The notes under the pieces were generated by a model. It did not search any database. It worked only from the letters and a program-made list of their open reading frames with translations, and was not told where the DNA came from. A program made the position numbers and the translations under genes. Below, piece by piece: positions 14,339 to 21,876 of a stretch of DNA of 22,301 nt. Numbering within the stretch: position 1 is the first letter of the stretch; every line of letters starts with the position of its first letter. The stretch spans positions 1 to 22,301 of the forward strand of contig JAPULM010000361.1 in the NCBI GenBank assembly GCA_027294925.1. The letters are read 5' to 3'. Source of the stretch: a bacterium (GTDB lineage: Bacteria; Tectomicrobia; Entotheonellia; Entotheonellales; Entotheonellaceae).

Positions 14339-15982
14339 ATGCAAGACGTATATTGTGAGGTAGCGGTTATCGGTGGGGGTGCGGCGGCCATGTGTGCCGC
14401 TATTGCCGCGCACGATGCTGGCGCTGACACGGTAATTGTGTCAAAGCAAACGCCAGGATACAGTGGTAACTCAGTGATTGCCCGCTCCGGACATTCCGCG
14501 CCATTTAGTCCGGACGATACACCGGAAGTCTTTTTTGAAGATGTGATCAAGGGCGGTGAGTACATCAATCACCAGCCAATTGTGCGGGCTCTGAGCGAAG
14601 AAGCGTGTGAACGTATCGAAGAGCTGGTTGCCTGGGGTGTACCGTTTTTGACTCGTGAAGGCCGTATCGAGACCCAACCCTCTGCCGGTCATCGTTATCC
14701 GAGAGGTTGTTACACCATCAAAAATCTCGCCACTGAAGTGGCCCGTCCGGTGCGTGCGCAGGCTGACCAGCGAGGGATTCGTGTCATTGACCACATCATG
14801 CTGAACGATTTGTTGGTCGATGATGGGCGTTGTTGTGGCGCCGTGGGTATGCATCGTCAAAATGGTGATACTTATGTGGTGCACGCACGAGCCATAATTA
14901 TGGCCACCGGCGGTGGTGCCGACGTGTACGCGCAAACCACGAATGTGAGCGGCGTGACCGGCGATGGTCTGGCTATGGCACTACGCGCTGGGGTGGAACT
15001 GGTGGATATGGAGTTTGTGCAGTATTATCCCGTCGCGCTACGTTGGCCGGTGACGCGGCTGTTGGCCTCGCCCACACTGTTTCCGCTTGGCGCCAAGCTC
15101 TACAATAGACATGGTGACCGGTTTATGGCCAATTTGCCGCAGGGGTCGGAAAACGTCACCCGTGACGTCCGCTCGCGTGCTATTTTTTATGAAATTGCTG
15201 CTGGACGCGGGATCAATGATGATGCGGTGATCATGTCCTTGGCCGATATTGAAGAGGCCGATTTTCAGCGCTATGCGCCGGACATGGCGCGCATTGCCGA
15301 AATCAAAAATGTTGACTACCGTACAGCCGAGTTCTTAGTGCGGCCGGAAGCGCATTTTTTCTGCGGCGGCATTCGGACGGATGTCTGGGGAACCACATCG
15401 TTGCCCGGCTTGTATGCTGTCGGTGAGGCGGCCGCTGGTTGTCATGGCGCCAATCGTCTAGCCAACAACGCGTTTACCGAGTGTTACGTGTTTGGTAAGC
15501 GTGCCGGCGAGCATGCTGCGGCCTATGTCAGCACGCAACCTGCTAATGGGCGAGATCACACTGCCTTGATTCAGGGCCACGTGCGGGGTTCGGCGCAACG
15601 AGCCGGGCAGACCTCCGACGCCTCAGACGTTAGAGCCGTAAATAAGGCCTTACGGCAAGAAATGTGGCGCCACGTCGGGATCATGCGCCAAGCTGCAACA
15701 TTGCAGGTGGCGTTGGATGCTATCCATCGGTTGGCTGAACAAGCCAGGGGCTGTGGTGGCGACCGTCCGGCGGTCGTCGTGCATTGCCTGGAGCTTGATA
15801 ACCTCTGCTTGATTGCTGAATCTATTGCTCTGTCGGCGTTGTCTCGTGAGGAAAGTCGCGGCACCCACTTTCGCGAAGACTTTCCGGAGCGTAATGATGT
15901 TGACTGGCGTTGTAATGTGGCCGTGTCTCAGGGGGCTGCCGGCGCCTTGCAGGTGGGTAACATAGAGGTGACGACGGTCTGA
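14339..15982 (+). CDS. FAD-dependent oxidoreductase, FrdA/SdhA/NadB-like flavoprotein
   Basis: A 547-residue flavoprotein of the fumarate reductase/succinate dehydrogenase/L-aspartate oxidase superfamily. The FAD-binding VAVIGGGAAAM is at residues 8-18, ATGGGA at 189-194 and TGDGLAMALRAG at 207-218. The second nucleotide-binding block SLPGLYAVGEAAAG (354-367) runs into HGANRLANN. HFFCGGI (339-345) corresponds to the H-x-x-G-G-I active-site segment. At 226-231, however, the sequence reads FVQYYP, where fumarate reductases and NadB have FVQFHP, so the substrate-binding His is Tyr. The capping helical tail is present. No iron-sulphur or membrane partner is nearby, so it is not a normal Sdh/Frd complex. 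The start has GGGGTAGAG directly upstream. Function: oxidation or reduction of an unknown small acid. Confidence 0.88.
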   Translation: MQDVYCEVAVIGGGAAAMCAAIAAHDAGADTVIVSKQTPGYSGNSVIARSGHSAPFSPDDTPEVFFEDVIKGGEYINHQPIVRALSEEACERIEELVAWGVPFLTREGRIETQPSAGHRYPRGCYTIKNLATEVARPVRAQADQRGIRVIDHIMLNDLLVDDGRCCGAVGMHRQNGDTYVVHARAIIMATGGGADVYAQTTNVSGVTGDGLAMALRAGVELVDMEFVQYYPVALRWPVTRLLASPTLFPLGAKLYNRHGDRFMANLPQGSENVTRDVRSRAIFYEIAAGRGINDDAVIMSLADIEEADFQRYAPDMARIAEIKNVDYRTAEFLVRPEAHFFCGGIRTDVWGTTSLPGLYAVGEAAAGCHGANRLANNAFTECYVFGKRAGEHAAAYVSTQPANGRDHTALIQGHVRGSAQRAGQTSDASDVRAVNKALRQEMWRHVGIMRQAATLQVALDAIHRLAEQARGCGGDRPAVVVHCLELDNLCLIAESIALSALSREESRGTHFREDFPERNDVDWRCNVAVSQGAAGALQVGNIEVTTV

Positions 15983-15987
15983 CGGGG

Positions 15988-16055
15988 TCAGGCGCTATGC
16001 GGTGCAAGGTAACGCCCGCAGGATCCATCAAGGCTGAATCCTCACGAGCGCCTGA
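15988..16055. repeat. Inverted repeat between convergent genes
   Basis: TCAGGCGCT (15988-15996) and AGCGCCTGA (16047-16055) are exact complements 50 nt apart. A smaller GGAT/ATCC stem (16021-16041) lies inside. It fills the gap between two convergent genes, the place of a bidirectional terminator, though no U-tracts are present. Confidence 0.4.
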
Positions 16056-16062
16056 TGATGTT

Positions 16063-17172
16063 CTATTGCTGATGGGATAGCGCCGCTGTTTTGGCCTTAT
16101 CTTTTGTCTTTCGGTAAGCTTGGATATCTTTGCCTGTGAAGCGTAGGCTGATGCGTAGCACTGCATCCTCAGCTGATACTTTGAACTGGTCATCAAGATT
16201 CAAGGACCTCTTGCCAGAGGACTTAGCTGCATATTTTTTGAGCATCGGCATACCCATGGTCTGGATCAGAGCAGCGACCTGCGTAGCGGCCTGGGCTGTC
16301 CCGAGGTCGCCGGCGATGTTGAGCTGCATGCCCGTATCCCAATTCATGCCGAGAGATACGCTCTGCAGGTCTTTAAACGGTGCGATGAAGCCACTCAACA
16401 TCGCGCCTCCCGGGCTCTCCTGCGACTTTGAGAGTTGCGCTTGAACTTTGTCGCGCAACCCCTGCGGCGCCACAAACGCCAAGTTGGCCTGCGAAGCGGG
16501 ATTCGACAGCGCTTGGAGTTTTGAGGGGTTTGTCACCATCACCCCTTTCTTCTCACGTTGTAGCGCCGCTTGCAGGCTCGCTTTGTTAAAGGCGATATAG
16601 ACGGTTTTTGCATCACTTGAGGTGGCTGCATAAGCGCTTGGTCCATCGGGTTTAGTGGGTTGTATGAGCACTGCCTGGATGCCTTCAATGTCAAACTTGG
16701 AAATCGTTGCCTTCGAGTCGTCCAAGATGATTTTAAGGCCTTCGATTAACTTGTCCATCGTCAGCCGCTTGCCTAACTCGATAGCGGCAACGCCGATCAT
16801 TTGCGGTAGGCTCGTTTGTGCCGCGCCGTTTGCAAAATCGAAGTTGGTGGTATTGGCCGAGACCACGATGGCCTGTACATCGTCTTTGGTCAACCCGGTA
16901 GCCTGCCGAAATTTTTCGTACGCCGGCTTCGTTTCGATCGCGCTGCCCTGGACTTTCTCAAGTTGCTTGATGATAGGGGCTTGTCGAATCGCGTTGATGT
17001 CGATGCGGATAACGAAGTCCGCGTTGGGAACGATGGCCGCGTCAATGGCGCGTTTCGACGTATGCTCGGCGGTAGACGACGATTCTTTGCTGCCGTTGCA
17101 GCCGCCTGCAAATAGTGTCCAGGCGGTGACTAAGCACACGAGTACCCCGCTAGCCCCAAGCCTTACCCTCAT
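16063..17172 (-). CDS. Putative lipoprotein of unknown function
   Basis: A 369-residue protein. The N-terminus MRVRLGASGVLVCLVTAWTL followed by F-A-G-G-C is a lipoprotein-like signal with Cys25 as the likely lipidated residue; the residue three before it is Ala rather than the preferred Leu. After a Ser-rich linker comes a mixed alpha/beta repeat-like protein with phrases such as NADFVIRIDINAIRQAPIIK and TGLTKDDVQAIVVSANT. Such phrases I associate with uncharacterised lipoproteins of large environmental genomes. No catalytic motif is visible. The ATG at 17172 has AAGGAG seven bases upstream and puts the signal right at the start, so I prefer it to the open frame extending to 17223. It is probably envelope-anchored and monocistronic. 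Confidence 0.75.
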   Translation of the reverse strand: MRVRLGASGVLVCLVTAWTLFAGGCNGSKESSSTAEHTSKRAIDAAIVPNADFVIRIDINAIRQAPIIKQLEKVQGSAIETKPAYEKFRQATGLTKDDVQAIVVSANTTNFDFANGAAQTSLPQMIGVAAIELGKRLTMDKLIEGLKIILDDSKATISKFDIEGIQAVLIQPTKPDGPSAYAATSSDAKTVYIAFNKASLQAALQREKKGVMVTNPSKLQALSNPASQANLAFVAPQGLRDKVQAQLSKSQESPGGAMLSGFIAPFKDLQSVSLGMNWDTGMQLNIAGDLGTAQAATQVAALIQTMGMPMLKKYAAKSSGKRSLNLDDQFKVSAEDAVLRISLRFTGKDIQAYRKTKDKAKTAALSHQQ

Positions 17173-17417
17173 TGATAGTCTCCTTGCTGACAATTCACGC
17201 TGCAGTGGACTTTCGCGGTCCATGGCAACGCTGGTAGTTTCTGCGTGATTTTATACATGCCTCCCATATCAGTCACATCTAGGTGGGCCTATAGCGATAG
17301 GGAGAACATCGCAGCATCTTATCGGTCAGAGTAGATGAAAGAATAAAGGGCGAGGGTTCTATCATCGCGATTACGACGCTGCCTTTCCTGAACTGATGCC
17401 TCTGAGGTTGCCGCAGG

Positions 17418-18500
17418 TTATACTGCTTGCTGACGCAGTAATGTACAGAGACGATCTCCGACGTCGCTAGTCGAACCGGAGCCACCCAAATCAGGTGTGC
17501 ACAAGTCGCCCCTTTCGACATGTGTTCCCAGCGCTTGTAGAAGACGGTCAGCTGCCTCTTGTTCGCCGAGAAAATCGAGCATCATCTGTCCAGCCCAGAT
17601 GGTGGCGAGGGGATTGGCGACACCTTGTCCTTTAATGTCCGGAGCTGAGCCGTGTACCGATTCGAACATCGACGGATAGGTGCGTTCAGGGTTGAGGTTG
17701 GCGCTGGGGGCAAAACCCATTCCACCCATCAACACGGCGCCGAGATCGGTGAGGATATCGGCAAACAGATTTGAGGCGACCACGACATCAAAAACTTCCG
17801 GCCGGCGGATGAAGTTCATGGTGGCGGCATCGACCAGATTCGAGTCGGTTGCAACGTCAGGATACTCGGCGGCAACTTCCTCAAAGATGGCGTCCCAGAA
17901 TACCATGCTATGTTTTTGCGCGTTTGACTTGGTAATGGACGTGACATGCTTTTTCTTGTTGCGTTTGCGGGCCAACTCAAAGGCAAAGCGCATGATGCGT
18001 TCGCAGCCGGTGCGCGTAAAGACAGAAGTCTGAATCGCTATTTCGTGCGGTGTGCCACGATGTATCCAGCCGCCGGCGTCGGCATATTCGCCTTCGGTGT
18101 TTTCGCGCACCACGGTAAAATCAATGTCCTCGGACGTTTTGCCCACCAGTGGGCAAGGCGCGCCGGGTAGCAGATGTATCGGACGGATACAGGCATATTG
18201 CTGGAAACTTTTGCGAATCGGTAGAATGAGGCCGTTGAGGGTAATGTGATCCGGCACCCGCGCCGGATCGCCGACGGCGCCAAAGTAGATGGCATCAAAA
18301 CTTTCAAGCGTCTTCAAACCACTGTCCGGCATCATGGCGCCATGTGCTACATAATAGTCACTGCCCCAGGGCAAGGCCTCGAATTCCAACGCCAAACCCG
18401 GTACAATGTCTTGTAGGGTGCGTAGCACCTTGATGCCTTCCGGCACCACCTCCTGACCAATGCCGTCGCCGGCAATGACTGCTATTTGATGCGTTGCCAT
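17418..18500 (-). CDS. ttuC: Tartrate dehydrogenase / D-malate dehydrogenase (isopropylmalate dehydrogenase superfamily)
   Basis: A 360-residue beta-decarboxylating dehydrogenase. GDGIGQEVVPEG lies at residues 11-22. Substrate-binding Arg96, Arg106 and Arg132 are present, as are RENTEGEY (132-139), the catalytic Lys191 in TSITKSNAQ, and metal-binding Asp224, Asp248 and Asp252. RENTEGEYADAGG and HRGTPHEIAIQTSVFTR favour the tartrate/D-malate branch (TtuC/DmlA) over LeuB or isocitrate dehydrogenase. The reaction would be NAD-dependent oxidation of tartrate or D-malate, with pyruvate or oxaloglycolate as product. GAGGAG precedes the ATG at 18500. It has its own promoter and diverges from the small lipocalin-like gene. 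Family is secure; the exact substrate is less so. Confidence 0.9.
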   Translation of the reverse strand: MATHQIAVIAGDGIGQEVVPEGIKVLRTLQDIVPGLALEFEALPWGSDYYVAHGAMMPDSGLKTLESFDAIYFGAVGDPARVPDHITLNGLILPIRKSFQQYACIRPIHLLPGAPCPLVGKTSEDIDFTVVRENTEGEYADAGGWIHRGTPHEIAIQTSVFTRTGCERIMRFAFELARKRNKKKHVTSITKSNAQKHSMVFWDAIFEEVAAEYPDVATDSNLVDAATMNFIRRPEVFDVVVASNLFADILTDLGAVLMGGMGFAPSANLNPERTYPSMFESVHGSAPDIKGQGVANPLATIWAGQMMLDFLGEQEAADRLLQALGTHVERGDLCTPDLGGSGSTSDVGDRLCTLLRQQAV

Positions 18501-18542
18501 AAGCTCTCCTCAGGCTTGATCTTGCATGACGTGAGGGACACA

Positions 18543-18571
18543 AGCTTAAAAAGTGCGGGCATACTTGTCAA
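18543..18571 (-). promoter_or_regulatory. Putative sigma70 promoter of the ttuC-like gene
   Basis: A perfect TTGACA at 18566-18571 is followed after 17 bases by TAAGCT (18543-18548; 3 of 6). The predicted start lies about 36 bases before the ATG. Confidence 0.45.
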
Positions 18572-18605
18572 TGGTTGCTTATAAGTTGAGCGGCTGCGGG
18601 TAGTG

Positions 18606-18611
18606 TATAAT
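18606..18611 (+). promoter_or_regulatory. Consensus -10 box upstream of the lipocalin-like gene
   Basis: A perfect TATAAT lies about 75 bases before the start codon. No good -35 is found at 16-18 bases; a TTGAGC at 18586 is only 14 bases away. Confidence 0.35.
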
Positions 18612-18686
18612 TCACTTCGCGAAATCTCATGTCTTAACCTTGGCGTGAAACATGCGGCAACTTGTAACCAATCGTAAGGCGTCATA

Positions 18687-19073
18687 TTGAGCATGACATG
18701 CCCGAATATTGCCGGGATCTGGACATTTTATGGACAGCCGACCAAGGATGGACAGACGGGGCATGGCCAGATTGAGATGTCTATCGTGCAAAACGGCGCT
18801 GATTTGGCCGGCCGCTTGGTGCAGACCATCGATCCCTGGACCGAAAAACCGCCGCTAGATCCGGACCGCACCAGAGGGTCTATTTTTGGCAAAATCTATT
18901 TGTCCGACAACGACCGTGCGACCCTGATCGAGTTGGTGCGAATTAATGATCACAATGATTTGAAGGCGATTTTTGCCGGCATCATCGATCCGAATTTGAC
19001 GGAAATCTCGGGTGTTGTTGTCAACAACCGTGGCGCACAGGGTTCATTTGTGATGCAGAAGGTCGCGTCATAA
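18687..19073 (+). CDS. Small lipocalin-like beta-barrel protein, function unknown
   Basis: A 128-residue protein without signal peptide or membrane segment. The pattern is that of a small antiparallel barrel seen in lipocalin-like domains: N-I-A-G-I-W at the start, M-S-I-V-Q-N-G-A-D-L-A-G-R in the first third, G-S-I-F-G-K-I-Y, F-A-G-I-I-D, and a closing SGVVVNNRGAQGSFVMQK. The start is either TTG at 18687, with TAAGG seven bases upstream, or ATG at 18693, which is further from that site. Its neighbour is a divergent dehydrogenase, and nothing downstream is clearly co-transcribed. I do not recognise a named family. Coding is likely because composition and repeat pattern are protein-like. Confidence 0.65.
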   Translation: MSMTCPNIAGIWTFYGQPTKDGQTGHGQIEMSIVQNGADLAGRLVQTIDPWTEKPPLDPDRTRGSIFGKIYLSDNDRATLIELVRINDHNDLKAIFAGIIDPNLTEISGVVVNNRGAQGSFVMQKVAS

Positions 19074-19114
19074 ACCAGACGATGGGTAGCGCGCCGATGA
19101 GGAGGGAATCAGGC

Positions 19115-19243
19115 ATGAAGACAATGCAAGATGCGATGATGGTGACACACGGCAGACGACTACCCTATAGGGCAATTGCTCAGCTCTCGGCAGGAGCAGG
19201 CTGTCTTGCAGCCGGTGTAAACCCTTTGGAAGAGGCGGTATAA
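19115..19243 (+). CDS. Possible 42-residue small ORF in the gap before the selenoprotein
   Basis: The ATG at 19115 follows GAGGAGGG nine bases upstream, one of the strongest ribosome sites in the window. The frame ends at TAA 19241-19243. The peptide starts MKTMQDAMMVTHGRRLPYRA and contains a short Ala/Gly-rich hydrophobic stretch. No family is recognised, and a chance frame is quite possible. The remainder of the 19074-19515 gap holds a CCCTATAGGG palindrome (19163-19172) and nothing else I can name. Confidence 0.25.
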   Translation: MKTMQDAMMVTHGRRLPYRAIAQLSAGAGCLAAGVNPLEEAV

Positions 19244-19515
19244 GCACGCATAAGGCCCAATGAGGGACATCATACCGACTGTTGACCCTTTCTGAGGCCG
19301 ATATGGGCCCGGCTGAGAATTTCTCCTGTACCATGCAGGACGTACCTCTCTCGATTAACGACTTTCTAAGCAGTTTCGAAAGGGGGCGAGGGGTAAGCAA
19401 AGTGCTCGAAAATAGTTGTCTCGGTACTTAAATGGAAGAAAATCGCAACACCGGTAAAATGATCCTCGTTGTCGATTAACCATGGCGTCAGATGCAAGGA
19501 AAATGGAGGTAAACG

Positions 19516-21195
19516 ATGGCCAAGCTAGAGATTCTCAACCCGCAAGCGAGCTTTGTGATTGAGGCGATACGACCTGCTCCTAGACTCGCCGAGTTGACGG
19601 GCAAACACATCGGGCTGTGGTGGAACATGAAGTCCGGCGGCGACGCAGCTCTGGACAAAACGGCACAACTTCTTGCCCAGCAGTTCCCGGGGACGCAATT
19701 CAAGCATTATGTCGGCTCAGTAGGGGCGATGCTCAGGCACGCGACTGCCGAGGACGCCGCCAAGATTGCGCAAGAGTGTGACGCGGTCGTGGGTACGACC
19801 AGCGATTGAGGCTCATGCACGTCGTGGCTTGTCCACGACATGATAGAATTCGAGAAGCGCGGCATTCCGACGGTCACCTGGACCGCCAAAGGGTTTGTGG
19901 AAGACGCTCTGCGGAGCGCCGAAAACTTCGGCATGTCCTCACTTTCGATGGCCACGATGCCGCTGCCGTTCACCAATCAGAGTCCCGACACCATCAGACA
20001 AATGGTGAGCGAGTGCATTGATCAAGTGGTGCACGGGCTGACCCGAGCCCCTGAGCAGACGCGGCAGGTAGACGCGGGCTTCACCATCGTCTCAGACGCG
20101 CGTCTGACCTTCGAGGGCGAAGATCTCCTGGACGCCATGGAGGTCATGAACCGCCAGTTCCTCGAGTGGAAGTGGAGCGATGGATTTCCCCTCATCCCGC
20201 CCACACCTGAACGCGTCGAGCGCATGCTGCGAGGATCCCCCAGAGCGCCTCAGGACGTCATTGCCCGCCTGGAGCCAGGCTTTGGCATGGCAACCGTGGA
20301 GAAGATCGCCGCCAACGCCGTTATGGCGGGATGTCGGCCCGAACACCTTCCCGTCGTTGTCGCCGCTGTTCAGTGCATCAGCGATCCCAAGATTTACCTA
20401 CGCAACAAGGCGATGTCGACCGGGCCACATGCGCCTCTGATTGTGGTCAACGGACCCATCGCCAAAGCGCTTGACATCAACGCCAAGGTCTGTGCCCTAG
20501 GCCCTGGCTCCGTATCTTACGCAAACTCTGTCATTGGACGAGCCCTTCGCCTCGTCATGATGAACATCGGCTTTACCTATCCGGGTGTGTCCGATATGGA
20601 TACCATTGGCTCGCCCACCAAATACAGCATGTGCGTGGCCGAGAACGAGGATGAGAGTCCCTGGGAACCCTACCATGTTGGGCGTGGCTACAAAGCGGCA
20701 GACAGCACCGTGACAGTGCACTTCGTGTACGGGCTCTGCGAGCTGCATGACTTTCAGAATTACCAGGCGGAAAAACTGGTGTACGGCTTTGCCAGCGCGG
20801 CGCGCAACCTGGTTCAGGTTTCCACCGGTCACTGGCTCACAGGGAGAAGAAGCGATCCACGCTATAAGACGGAAGAGAAAGAGAACCACTTTATGCTGAT
20901 TTGTCCCGAACACGCCCGGCTGTTCAATGAGCAGGGATGGGACCGGAAACGTCTGCAAGAGGAGATGTATAGGCGTGCGCGTGTGCCCTTCAAGGATCTG
21001 ATCCACATCCATGAACCCAAGGGCTTTGCGGTCGCTCACCCTGAGCTTCAGTGGCTTTGGGACAGCCCCGACGCGATGCTGCCGGTGGTGGAGACCGCCG
21101 ACTGCTATAATGTCGCCGTGGTAGGCGCTGCTGCCGGAAGAGGCGCTTTCTTCTGGGGGGCGGGTGAGCCCGTTACAAAGCTGGTAGAGCGGTAA
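19516..21195 (+). CDS. UGSC family selenoprotein (in-frame UGA = selenocysteine at codon 98)
   Basis: One 559-residue gene is read through a UGA at 19807-19809. Before it the frame ends ...C-D-A-V-V-G-T-T-S-D; after it comes G-S-C-T-S-W-L-V-H-D-M-I-E-F without any frame change. The result is the U-G-S-C motif (U98, Cys101) that names the UGSC (seleno)protein family. U-x-x-C is a thioredoxin-type redox pair, so a thiol/selenol oxidoreductase role is likely, substrate unknown. Residues 1 to about 180 are the UGSC domain. Residues about 190-559 form a second domain beginning near EWKWSDGFPLIPPTPERVER (217-236) that I cannot name. GGAGGT lies five bases before the ATG, and no ribosome site precedes the internal ATG at 19840, so two separate genes are unlikely. 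A hairpin fitting a bacterial SECIS follows the UGA. Third-position GC seems higher than in neighbours. selA, selB and selC are not in the window. Confidence 0.9.
19813..19843 (+). promoter_or_regulatory. Putative bacterial SECIS element
   Basis: GTCGTGG (19821-19827) pairs perfectly with CCACGAC (19833-19839) around CTTGT. Below it TCAT/ATGA (19813-19816, 19840-19843) can pair, with a 4-nt GCAC bulge on the 5' side. The apical loop begins 18 nt after the UGA, inside the range known for bacterial SECIS hairpins. If the top G-C pair opens, the loop starts with G, as SelB-binding loops usually do. Folding was done by eye. Confidence 0.7.
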
Positions 21196-21351
21196 ACGTA
21201 GGGGAATTTACAGGGCTTTATATTAAAGTAGATCGTCAGCGCCTCTGATCCAATCCTAGGACTTTGGCGCCATGCACATGAGAAATCAGGCACAGTGTGC
21301 GATATTGGTATGTCAGGCGTTTTTCCTTTGACCATACGAGATAAGGGAAGT

Positions 21352-21588
21352 TCAACGATTCAGGGAAAGCGACAAGGCGCGACTTTCACGGATGGCGGGC
21401 ACAATGTCTTCACGAGTCAACGCCACATCGACATACCCCACATCAAGCGGGGAGACTTCCTGTTCTATCGGGGTCACTTGGAACATACTTCCGTCTCTGC
21501 GCCGTATCTGGACTGCACCTTCCTTGCGGGCTTTGTCCAAAACCTCCGCCAAATGCTGGCGGGCTTCCGAATAGGTGTAGACTGTCAT
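21352..21588 (-). CDS. Phd/YefM-like type II antitoxin
   Basis: A 78-residue protein starting MTVYTYSEARQHLAEVLDKA, the pattern of the Phd/YefM antitoxin fold: short strand, helix with S-E-A-R-x-x-L, then a basic strand (VQIRRRDGSMFQVTPIE). These proteins bind DNA as dimers to repress their operon and use a flexible C-terminus to neutralise a toxin. GGAG lies just before the ATG and overlaps the stop of the upstream toxin remnant. The gene is intact, while the toxin reading frame upstream is broken. The order toxin-then-antitoxin is the reverse of the usual Phd arrangement. It lies between the selenoprotein and the integrase, in what looks like an accessory stretch. Confidence 0.8.
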   Translation of the reverse strand: MTVYTYSEARQHLAEVLDKARKEGAVQIRRRDGSMFQVTPIEQEVSPLDVGYVDVALTREDIVPAIRESRALSLSLNR

Positions 21589-21597
21589 CGCCTTCTC

Positions 21598-21800
21598 CTA
21601 CAGTTCGACTATGTCGACGCCAACAGCCCGCGCTGTCTGGAGTAACGTCGTATCAAGGGACAACAGGGGGCATTATAGTGTTGGGCGCAGACCAGCATAT
21701 AAGCGTCATAGGCATAGATGTTGACTTGAAATCCTTTGAAACAATTTGCAACCTGTCTTTCCCGTAATTCCTTGACAACCACAAGAGTTTCCTGTTTCAA
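21598..21800 (-). pseudogene. PIN-domain (VapC-like) toxin remnant, 5'-truncated and frameshifted
   Basis: One frame reads VNIYAYDAYMLVCAQHYNAP and then breaks. The next frame continues LLSLDTTLLQTARAVGVDIV-E-L and a TAG at 21598-21600. Joined, they give the C-terminal half of a PIN toxin: Y-D-A-Y-x-L followed by a P-L-L-S-L-D-x-x-L acidic motif. The break is at a run of five G on the plus strand (21666-21670); one more G would restore the frame. Even then only about 67 residues exist, against about 130 for a full PIN domain, and the N-terminal acidic residue is missing. A TGA lies directly before the first TTG codon. The remnant stops nine bases before the antitoxin start. Confidence 0.65.
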
Positions 21801-21810
21801 TCATATTCAA

Positions 21811-21856
21811 ATAGTTTCTGATAGTTTCTGCATTTTGTTACCTATACATTACCTAT
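21811..21856. repeat. Short direct repeats upstream of the recombinase
   Basis: ATAGTTTCTG occurs twice in perfect tandem (21811-21830), and TTACCTAT occurs twice 11 bases apart (21838-21845, 21849-21856). The stretch is AT-rich and lies immediately before an integrase gene. Direct repeats at about one helical turn could be integrase arm sites, regulator sites or part of an attachment site; nothing decides between them. Confidence 0.5.
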
Positions 21857-21876
21857 TGGTACTCACCAAGAGGAAT

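Noticed and set aside
169..17205. Avoidance of CTGCAG as proof of active restriction
   Set aside because: At least seven sites are visible, against about five expected by chance in 22 kb, so there is no depletion to support it.
20497..21039. 180-codon minus-strand frame opposite the selenoprotein gene
   Set aside because: It is antisense to a recognisable protein, has no ribosome site, and seems to be a by-product of codon bias.
19840..21195. A separate gene starting at the ATG 19840 after a short 97-residue protein
   Set aside because: No ribosome site precedes this ATG. The ten codons between the UGA and this ATG encode the conserved GSC part of UGSC, and the frame does not change. One recoded gene explains everything.
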